The notes under the pieces are model-generated. The model made no database searches and had not been told where the DNA came from. It was given only the letters and a program-made list of their open reading frames with translations. A stretch of DNA of 61,489 bases. Origin: Paraglaciecola polaris LMG 21857. GTDB taxonomy: Bacteria; Pseudomonadota; Gammaproteobacteria; Enterobacterales; Alteromonadaceae. The position numbers and the translations under genes were made by a program. Position 1 is the stretch's first letter. Every line of letters begins with the position of its first letter. Location: assembly GCF_000315055.1 (NCBI RefSeq), contig NZ_BAER01000006.1:1-61489 (forward strand), read 5' to 3'. Below, piece after piece: positions 55,074-61,489 of the stretch.

Positions 55074-57215
55074 ATGCCGCCGACTGTGAGCATACGAATA
55101 GCGAAAAGTACCTTATTAGTAATATGTACATTAGGTCTACAAGCTAGCGTCTTAGGGCAGAAAGCAGAATATTCACTTCAATCCAATAGCCAATTACTCA
55201 AAGCAAAAATCGTACTTGCTCGCAAACACGGTGAAATGGCCGAAGCTGAAGCACTCACAACTGAATTAGCACAACTAGTGCTTGATGAGAGTGGTTCGCT
55301 AACACTAGCTGATGTGTATTTTCAAAAAGCACGTAATGCGATGGAGCGTAACCTCTATCCAGTTGCACAACTGCAACTCACCCAAGCCATTTCGCTTTAT
55401 CAAGTACAAGATAACCAACTTGGTTTGGCAAATGCGTACCGGCAACTGGGGCTGACCTATCGTTATCAGGCTAATTATTCTCAAGCCTTAGAATACATTT
55501 ACCTCGCCATGCAAATAAATCAGCAAGAGGCTCAAACAAAAGCCATTGCCTCAACCTATAACAGTTTAGGCTTAGTATTAGAAAAAATGGGCCTGTTTCA
55601 GGGGGCCGCGCAAGCTCATCAAAGTTCTTTAGAACTGAACTACCAATTGGACGATAAAGACGGCATCGCGAGTGATCTATACAACCTTGGGGATATTCAT
55701 CGGGTAATGGGCGATCATCAGCTCGCACTGAGCTACTTTCACGATGCGTTAAAAATAGATATTGAGTCCGATGACAAGAAGTACATCGCCTACAGTAACA
55801 ACAAAATCGGTTATCAACAGATCGAACTAGGCAACTTTAAAAAAGCGAGAGAGCATCTAAACACCTCCCTGACTTTATTCAAGCTGATTGAAACTCCAAG
55901 AGACACAGACTGGGCGCTCACATCAATGGCGACCCTTGAAATGCGTGAAGGTCACTTCGTTAAAGCGAGGCAAATACTCGATGGCGTGATACAACGTGCA
56001 ATTGAAAATCAATATGAGAGTTTATTAGTCGACGCCTATCGCATATCTGCTGAACTTGCATATATAAAAGGTGAAACAGACCTGGCGATAGCGCATATAG
56101 ATGCGGGGATTATTAAAGCAAAAATAAATAATGAAGCTCACGATGAGTCCCTATTTGAAGCGCTTAGGGTAAAAGTGTATCTAAAACAAGATGAGCTTCA
56201 ACACGCCTTTGATGCATTGCTTGCCCAGAAAAAGCTCGACGATGAATTACTCAATACAACACGTATTAAAACTATCGCTACTGTTCAATCACAAACCGAG
56301 TTTGTACGCCGAGCACAACAAATAAAATTGCTTGAGAAAGAGAAGGCTCTGAATCAAGCTAGGTTAAAGCAAGCCCAGTTGAATAGAAATGTTTGGTTAG
56401 CTTCCATGGTCATTGGCGTCATCATGTTAGCGCTCATTTATGGCCGCTTCTCGCAACGTCGACTGAATAAACGTCTACGAGAAGAAGTCACGTTGCGCAC
56501 CCAGGAATTGAATTATAAAAACGTTGAGCTACAAGCCGCCTACCAAGAAATGGAGGCCATTAGCTTAACCGACAAATTAACAGGAATACATAACCGACGC
56601 TTCTTAGAAAACCATATTGAGTCAGATATAGAGAAAAGTCAGCGGGTTTACAATGATTGGCGAGATGGCAAAGCACCTAAACCCCAGCAATCAGATGTTG
56701 TTATTTTCATGATTGACGTGGATCACTTTAAGCGTGTGAATGATGAATATGGTCACAGTGCAGGCGATGAAGTGCTCAAACAGCTCACACGACGTTTGGC
56801 TTTAGTGTTTAGACAATCTGATTATTTAGTGCGCTGGGGAGGTGAAGAATTCGTTGGAGTTGCACGTTTTATAGACCGAGCTGACGCACCTCTACTAGCT
56901 CAGCGCTTACTCAAAGAAGTGAGCTCAACCCCCTTTACGATATCCGAAGGTGTCACCACGTTTCATACCTGCTCAATCGGTTATGTCTGTTATCCCCCCC
57001 GACTTGAACACGATCAATCAAAGGACTGGCAAACATTAATCGCGTTAGCCGATTGCTGTCTTTATCACGCAAAAAATAACGGGCGTAACGCTTGGGTGGG
57101 AATTGAAAGTATCAATGAAACCACCTTCAATTTAGTTGAGTTATGCAATAAACACTTCGGATCAGGTTCCGCAACGGACAAAATAACCGTTAGGTCATCC
57201 CTTCTTCAATCTTAA
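55074..57215 (+). CDS. TPR-repeat membrane diguanylate cyclase (GGDEF)
   Basis: This is a protein of about 713 residues. A signal peptide (KSTLLVICTLGLQASVLG before QKAEYS) is followed by a periplasmic array of about seven TPR repeats (residues 60-400, for example NLGDIHRVMGDHQLALSYFH), a coiled coil and one span near 440-460 (WLASMVIGVIMLALIYG). The cytoplasmic GGDEF domain (about 490-690) has SLTDKLTGIHNRRF, MIDVDHFKRVNDEYGHSAGD and an intact GGEEF near 590. An inhibitory RxxD site (RQSD) lies five residues before GGEEF. It should make cyclic di-GMP under periplasmic control. A GTG four codons in has better ribosome-site spacing. Confidence 0.93.
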   Translation: MPPTVSIRIAKSTLLVICTLGLQASVLGQKAEYSLQSNSQLLKAKIVLARKHGEMAEAEALTTELAQLVLDESGSLTLADVYFQKARNAMERNLYPVAQLQLTQAISLYQVQDNQLGLANAYRQLGLTYRYQANYSQALEYIYLAMQINQQEAQTKAIASTYNSLGLVLEKMGLFQGAAQAHQSSLELNYQLDDKDGIASDLYNLGDIHRVMGDHQLALSYFHDALKIDIESDDKKYIAYSNNKIGYQQIELGNFKKAREHLNTSLTLFKLIETPRDTDWALTSMATLEMREGHFVKARQILDGVIQRAIENQYESLLVDAYRISAELAYIKGETDLAIAHIDAGIIKAKINNEAHDESLFEALRVKVYLKQDELQHAFDALLAQKKLDDELLNTTRIKTIATVQSQTEFVRRAQQIKLLEKEKALNQARLKQAQLNRNVWLASMVIGVIMLALIYGRFSQRRLNKRLREEVTLRTQELNYKNVELQAAYQEMEAISLTDKLTGIHNRRFLENHIESDIEKSQRVYNDWRDGKAPKPQQSDVVIFMIDVDHFKRVNDEYGHSAGDEVLKQLTRRLALVFRQSDYLVRWGGEEFVGVARFIDRADAPLLAQRLLKEVSSTPFTISEGVTTFHTCSIGYVCYPPRLEHDQSKDWQTLIALADCCLYHAKNNGRNAWVGIESINETTFNLVELCNKHFGSGSATDKITVRSSLLQS

Positions 57216-57371
57216 TCTATCAATATATAACAGTGATGATCATGTAACATTTCTATTGACTCGCACGGGCTCCCTGCCCATGTTAATTTTTTGGCATATT
57301 AATAAAAACCATCTTCGCTGGGCGATAGGACAACATCGTGTTCGAAGAGCAACCTGACAGGACAATATTAT

Positions 57372-58493
57372 ATGAACAAATCAAAACAGCTGTTTACTCA
57401 CATATCATCTGATGGTGAATTACAAATTAATTTACGTGAAATCGATGTCCCAAAACCGAAAGCCCACGAAATTGTTGTAAAAATGGAAGCGTCACCGATT
57501 AACCCATCAGATATGTGGCCAATGTTTGGTCCAGCAGATCTGTCAAAAGCCACATTAAGCGACGATAAATCGACCTTAAGCGCTCCGGTCCATAAAGGTA
57601 TGTTACCGCGTATCAAGTCTCGCTTAGACCAAACATTACCAATCGGCAATGAAGGTGCGGGTGTTGTCGTCGCAGCGGGTGAAAGCGAACAAGCACAAGC
57701 CCTCATAGGCAAAACAGTGGCTGTGCTTACGGGAGCCTGCTATAGCCAATTTTGCTGCGTTCCGGTACAAGCTTGTATCGTGCACCATGACGATACAACA
57801 TCTCATGCTGCGGCCTCTTCATTTGTTAATCCATTGACCGCTTTAGGTATGGTAGAAACTATGCGTATGGAAGGCCACACCGCTCTGGTCCATACTGCTG
57901 CAGCATCCAGTCTTGGCATCATGCTAAATAAGATATGTATCGCAGAAGACGTGCAACTAGTAAACATTGTGCGTAAACAAGAACAAGTGGATTTACTGAC
58001 AAAATTAGGTGCAAAGTACGTTGTTAATTCTTCAAGCGACAGCTTCAAAAAAGATTTGTATAAAGCCATTGAAGCAACAGGAGCGACGTTAGCATTTGAC
58101 GCCATTGGCGGCGGCGAGATAGCCAGTGATATTTTAACCGCGATGGAAGCCGTGGGTAGTAAAGACGCTACAGGCTTCAATACTTATGGTTCACTGGATA
58201 ATAAACAAGTCTATGTTTACGGTGGACTTGATTTCTCCCCGACTGTGCTTAATCGAGCATTTGGTATGACTTGGAGTATCAGTGGCTGGTTGTTAATGCG
58301 CTTCTTAGGTAAATTAGATGCACCTAAAGTCGCCGCTTTGCATAAGCGTGTTGCCGATGAAATAAATACTACTTTTGCCATTGATTCTACCGAAGTACTG
58401 ACCTTCGAGCAGGTTTTGACACCTGAAATCGCAATTAAATACAACGCCAAGTCGACTGGCGGAAAATATATTCTGAATCCAAATAAAGGCTAG
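57372..58493 (+). CDS. zinc-independent MDR oxidoreductase (quinone oxidoreductase-like)
   Basis: This 373-residue medium-chain dehydrogenase/reductase has the early block PINPSDMWPMFGPADL, the GNEGAGVVVAAGE motif near 93 and the coenzyme region around GHTALVHTAAASSLG and VNIVRKQEQVDLL. Catalytic- and structural-zinc Cys ligands are not apparent, which places it with quinone- or enone-reducing members. It should use NADPH to reduce an activated double bond or quinone. AGGACA precedes the ATG. A strong terminator follows at 58517. It stands alone between the GGDEF gene and the nitroreductase. Confidence 0.85.
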   Translation: MNKSKQLFTHISSDGELQINLREIDVPKPKAHEIVVKMEASPINPSDMWPMFGPADLSKATLSDDKSTLSAPVHKGMLPRIKSRLDQTLPIGNEGAGVVVAAGESEQAQALIGKTVAVLTGACYSQFCCVPVQACIVHHDDTTSHAAASSFVNPLTALGMVETMRMEGHTALVHTAAASSLGIMLNKICIAEDVQLVNIVRKQEQVDLLTKLGAKYVVNSSSDSFKKDLYKAIEATGATLAFDAIGGGEIASDILTAMEAVGSKDATGFNTYGSLDNKQVYVYGGLDFSPTVLNRAFGMTWSISGWLLMRFLGKLDAPKVAALHKRVADEINTTFAIDSTEVLTFEQVLTPEIAIKYNAKSTGGKYILNPNKG

Positions 58494-58516
58494 GATTCAA
58501 CGCTGAACCTATTGTC

Positions 58517-58542
58517 AGGGCCAACAATGTTGGCCCTTTTTT
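58517..58542 (+). terminator. intrinsic terminator of the MDR gene
   Basis: AGGGCCAAC (58517-58525) pairs with GTTGGCCCT (58529-58537) around three bases, followed by six T. It lies 24 bp past the stop codon. The rest of the gap to 58769 shows no gene I can support. Confidence 0.93.
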
Positions 58543-58769
58543 ATGTGACTGGCTACTCCCAAAGGTCGATATTCAAAATGGGATTTTGAAGCTATAACGT
58601 TTTAAAATTAAACTCACCGTTTATTTCATCAACGACTGCTGCTTTGATAATTATGGTTTCGGTAGCGCTAAAATCAGCTAGTTTCAAAGGAAGCAGAACA
58701 AAATGTATAAAGTAATTCATGCCTTAAAATACAACAAGTACGCATAGGGCTTGTTACTACATTGACGAT

Positions 58770-59423
58770 TTAGGCCAGCTCAATAATTTCACTTTCTGAT
58801 AAACGAGATTTTGGTAGTGAGGCATTAAAATCGGTCTCCTTACGGTACCCTAATGCCACAATGGCCAACGCAGTAAAACCTTTTTCCCGTAATCCAAATT
58901 CTTCGTCAATTGCTTTGGCATCGATCCCTTCCATAGGTACTGCGTCAATTCCCATTGCAGCAACGCCTAGTAATAAGGCGCCCATGTTTAAGTAGACTTG
59001 TTTCTCCATCCAGTGCTGAAAATCTTTCACATCATAATGATGAATGTTGGCAAATACTTTTCGGCCCATGTGTTGGCCATCTCTAAATTGTTGCTCCGCA
59101 AACCGCCCATCCTTGTCTTCTTTGTCCAAAATGTGAGTCAAGAAGGTTTCGTCAGCACTCGTTCTGGCACAGACGACAATCACATGAGAGGCATCTAGCA
59201 CCTTCGCCTGGTTAAAAATATAAAAACCTTGGGTTCCTTTGCTAATGCGCTGTTTGCCTTGGGCATTATCACTGATAACGAAGTGCCATGGCTGCAAGTT
59301 AACACTTGATGGGCTATACCGAAGCAGCGCCTTTACCTGCTCGAAATCCGCAGATGATATTTTTTTAGTCGAATCAAATTCTTTTACGGAATAACGTGTT
59401 TTTACTACTTCTATGAGGTTCAT
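58770..59423 (-). CDS. oxygen-insensitive NAD(P)H nitroreductase, NfsB-like
   Basis: This is a 217-residue FMN nitroreductase. Family marks are RYSVKEFDSTKKIS, LRYSPSSVNLQPWHFVIS (FMN contact), MGALLLGVAAMGIDAVPMEG and the C-terminal FTALAIVALGYRKETD. It matches NfsB and dihydropteridine-reductase relatives in length and order. It should reduce quinones and nitroaromatics using NAD(P)H. AAAGGA precedes the ATG. It is divergent from a LysR regulator, with a perfect inverted repeat between them, so it is a likely regulated target. Confidence 0.92.
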   Translation of the reverse strand: MNLIEVVKTRYSVKEFDSTKKISSADFEQVKALLRYSPSSVNLQPWHFVISDNAQGKQRISKGTQGFYIFNQAKVLDASHVIVVCARTSADETFLTHILDKEDKDGRFAEQQFRDGQHMGRKVFANIHHYDVKDFQHWMEKQVYLNMGALLLGVAAMGIDAVPMEGIDAKAIDEEFGLREKGFTALAIVALGYRKETDFNASLPKSRLSESEIIELA

Positions 59424-59546
59424 CTGATAATCCTTTGTGTTTGAGGTTCACGGTGATTGAATTCAACTGCTAACGACCGTATTACGATTTGTTGAGCACA
59501 TCTTATTTCAGTTGATAACATTGAAAAACCACGGTTATCATGAAAC

Positions 59547-59569
59547 ACTTTCAAAAATATATTGAAAGT
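59547..59569. promoter_or_regulatory. LysR-type operator between the nitroreductase and lysR-family genes
   Basis: ACTTTCAA-N7-TTGAAAGT is a perfect 8-bp inverted repeat with the T-N11-A core typical of LysR regulators. It ends 13 bp upstream of the regulator start and lies 123 bp upstream of the nitroreductase start. It probably serves autorepression and activation of the divergent gene. Confidence 0.75.
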
Positions 59570-59582
59570 AATCTAATCACAT

Positions 59583-60515
59583 ATGAAAAATTTACAAGAT
59601 CTACGGATATTTTGTGAAACAGCTCAACAGGGCAGTTTATCCGCATGTGCGCGGAAAATGGACTTGTCTCCTGCAGTGGTCAGTGCTTCGTTAAAGCGTC
59701 TTGAAGCAGAATTGGGGATTTTACTTTTTATTCGCTCAACCCGAAGTATACGGTTAACACAAAAAGGGGAACAATTTTTGCGCCATTGCAAAGAAGCATT
59801 GGCAATTATGGCCGAAGCGACCACCGCAATGCACACTGAAGATGCAGAGTTAAGCGGTATTATTCAATTGTCTGCCCCATCAGACTTGGGACGCAATATA
59901 CTGCTACCCTGGCTGGATGATTTCATGCAGATTCACCCCAAATTAGAAGTTCGCTTGCAATTATCTGACAGCCAAGCAGACCTTTATAGTCAACCTGTGG
60001 ATCTCGCGTTACGCTATGGAAAACCCAAAGACTCAGCGCTGATCGCCATTCCCATTGCCCCTGGTAACGTGCCCGTGTTGTGTGCGTCTCCAGATTATGT
60101 TCAACAAAACGGTGCGCCCACAACACTGCAAGAGTTGACTCAACATAACTGCCTATGCCATGGGCACAATGATACTTTGCATACACGTTGGGCATTTTAC
60201 AAAGGTGACAAGAGCGTTACCATTGATGTTCGCGGTAATCGTCAATGTAAAGATGGTGACATCACGCGCAAGTGGGCTGTGGCCGGTAAAGGCATAGCCC
60301 GGAAGTCACGTTTAGATATCGCACATGATCTAATAACAGGTCGATTAATCGAACTTTCTGTAGACGGCTGGCAGGGTGAGTGCTTTCCGTTAAACTTAGT
60401 TTGCGCAGAAAGGCGTCTTCTTAGCCCAACGGTCAACGCATTTAAAAATCATCTAAACGAACGTGTGAATATGTTATTGCAACAGTTTGGACCGAGGAAA
60501 ATACACAATCTATAA
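59583..60515 (+). CDS. LysR-family transcriptional regulator
   Basis: This is a 310-residue LysR regulator. The N-terminal winged helix (residues 1-60) reads LRIFCETAQQGSLSACARKM, then SPAVVSASLKRLEAELGILL and LFIRSTRSIRLTQKG. The substrate-binding domain starts near 90 (IIQLSAPSDLGRNILLPWLD). The sequence resembles the CrgA-like branch, which often responds to quinones or electrophiles. It lies divergent from the nitroreductase with a T-N11-A palindrome between, so it probably controls that gene. The ATG has only a weak ribosome site. Confidence 0.93.
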   Translation: MKNLQDLRIFCETAQQGSLSACARKMDLSPAVVSASLKRLEAELGILLFIRSTRSIRLTQKGEQFLRHCKEALAIMAEATTAMHTEDAELSGIIQLSAPSDLGRNILLPWLDDFMQIHPKLEVRLQLSDSQADLYSQPVDLALRYGKPKDSALIAIPIAPGNVPVLCASPDYVQQNGAPTTLQELTQHNCLCHGHNDTLHTRWAFYKGDKSVTIDVRGNRQCKDGDITRKWAVAGKGIARKSRLDIAHDLITGRLIELSVDGWQGECFPLNLVCAERRLLSPTVNAFKNHLNERVNMLLQQFGPRKIHNL

Positions 60516-60571
60516 CGCGTTTATTCCCACTCGCGCCGGGTACATACTTAATATTTGTAATCTGCCAGTTG

Positions 60572-61396
60572 TTACACTCCTTGTTTACTGGTGTTGAGAC
60601 GGTAACCCACCCCTTTTACAGTCATTACCCATAGGGGGTTATCTGGATCGTCTTCAACTTTTTTACGTAGTAAATGCATATACTGATATAAATCTGATTT
60701 ATTAGCCCTACGGGTATTTGGCCACAATTTCTCAATGATTCTATCGGTGCAGCATACTTGATCATGCATTTCGGCCAACAAGATGAATAATTTAAATTCT
60801 TTTGCCGTTAATGCTAAATCCCGCCCGTTGCAAAAAACGGTGCGGCTGTTTCCGTCTATATCAAAAGGCCCTAACTTAAAATTTTTCTGTACGTTCGCCA
60901 CATTATGATTCAATGAAAACAAATGATTATTTGACGCTTGATTCGTTAACGCAGGTAATCCGCGTCTATCCATTGCGCTTCTGCGTTCTTTATTTCGCCT
61001 CTCACTGTACGCATTACCTTCATCCGCAATGAGTTGAGTTAAGTATCGATCTAACTGACTGATGAGGTCTGCGTCATTGAAATAGTTTACCCAAGGCAAA
61101 CTTTGCGGGAAATCAGGATCATATTGGTTATAAATGGCACAAATTGGAATGCCGTGTTGCCTGTTTATTTCGCGTAAAACGTCTAAATGTGGTGCCATGG
61201 CCAACGAGGTTTGAGAACGAAAGTCGATTAATACCACTTGGCAAACTCGATTGACACTATTTATGGATAACGGGTTTGCCAATGGCAATGAACGAAAAGA
61301 AAAGTTGTTGGCAACACAAAAACCGGTTAACAAACCGACTAAAAAGTTATCATTGGATATCACCAACATACCCTGCTGAGATTGAGCGCACGTCAT
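60572..61396 (-). CDS. winged-helix regulator with a degenerate receiver-like N-terminus
   Basis: This is a 274-residue protein. The last 100 residues form an OmpR-type winged helix (RDLALTAKEFKLFILLAEMH, LWPNTRRANKSDLYQYMHLL, VMTVKGVGYRLN). The first 130 residues are shaped like a receiver: hydrophobic strand MLVISNDN where the acidic pair should be, and VVLIDFRSQ at the phosphoacceptor position. The conserved Lys is not found. A basic linker (SERRNKERRSAMDRR) joins the parts. It is probably an atypical, phosphorylation-independent regulator. No kinase gene adjoins it, and its targets are unknown. The 93 bp to the window's right end should hold its promoter. Confidence 0.85.
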   Translation of the reverse strand: MTCAQSQQGMLVISNDNFLVGLLTGFCVANNFSFRSLPLANPLSINSVNRVCQVVLIDFRSQTSLAMAPHLDVLREINRQHGIPICAIYNQYDPDFPQSLPWVNYFNDADLISQLDRYLTQLIADEGNAYSERRNKERRSAMDRRGLPALTNQASNNHLFSLNHNVANVQKNFKLGPFDIDGNSRTVFCNGRDLALTAKEFKLFILLAEMHDQVCCTDRIIEKLWPNTRRANKSDLYQYMHLLRKKVEDDPDNPLWVMTVKGVGYRLNTSKQGV

Positions 61397-61489
61397 AATT
61401 TAATCCTTTACTTGTCATAATCAGACGGACTCCACACCAAAACTGCAAATATTAGGTCTTTAAAAAAACAGAATCCTTTTGTTAGGCCC

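Overview
The window looks like chromosomal DNA of a marine gammaproteobacterium of the Alteromonadaceae (Paraglaciecola/Glaciecola/Alteromonas-like). This rests on the moderate A+T content, the TonB/ExbBD1-ExbD2 iron-uptake operon, quinol-type NO reductase, CpxRA, a TRAP-porin cluster and the general protein flavour. The genus is an inference; no rRNA or tRNA is present to anchor it.

Layout. 1-5000: the adaptation end of a type I-F CRISPR-Cas locus, read leftwards (WYL regulator > cas1 > cas2-3, which runs off the left edge). A VapBC-like toxin-antitoxin pair sits in the opposite orientation between cas1 and cas2-3. The interference genes and the array, if present, lie outside the window. 5000-6825: relic-rich DNA around a TRIC-family channel gene. 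6825-12900: a HAD hydrolase, then a thiol/electrophile-stress set (FrnE-like DsbA, TetR, YghU-like and GST-like transferases, an AhpD-like protein) with matched pairs of TetR-type palindromes at two promoters. 13400-20380: a leftward iron-uptake operon behind a Fur box (exbB-exbD1-exbD2-tonB-siderophore receptor-FMN oxidase-piuC-like). exbD1 is interrupted by a one-base frameshift. 20700-27200: a DUF2157 membrane protein, a large FAD/Fe-S D-lactate-type dehydrogenase and divergent pckA. 27400-33500: a DUF1428 protein, a frameshifted ferredoxin-NADP reductase, a 1073-residue full-length homologue of the animal phosphorylase-kinase alpha/beta subunits, and a LysE exporter.

33470-39800: a decayed two-component/TRAP module. 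The histidine kinase and the divergent dctP have both lost their 5' ends at one breakpoint and carry further lesions, while the response regulator, dctQ, dctM and a porin are still open. 39800-47450: SodC, an alpha/beta hydrolase, a quinol NO reductase, a Spy/CpxP-like protein and divergent cpxRA with an exact CpxR box. 47570-53650: a cytochrome P450 with its ferredoxin and ferredoxin reductase, an AraC regulator, and divergent zinc alcohol dehydrogenase and S-formylglutathione-hydrolase-like esterase. Together these suggest oxidative O-demethylation of a methylated (algal?) substrate coupled to disposal of the released formaldehyde. 53750-61489: a signal peptidase, a TPR-GGDEF diguanylate cyclase, an MDR oxidoreductase, a nitroreductase with divergent LysR regulator, and a winged-helix regulator.

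The most notable items are the toxin-antitoxin pair inside the cas operon, the bacterial phosphorylase-kinase-like protein, the P450/formaldehyde cluster with a repeated candidate AraC motif, and the coherent decay of the TRAP/two-component locus. Two frameshifts fall in homopolymers (exbD1, fpr), so base-calling error must be excluded before either gene is called dead.
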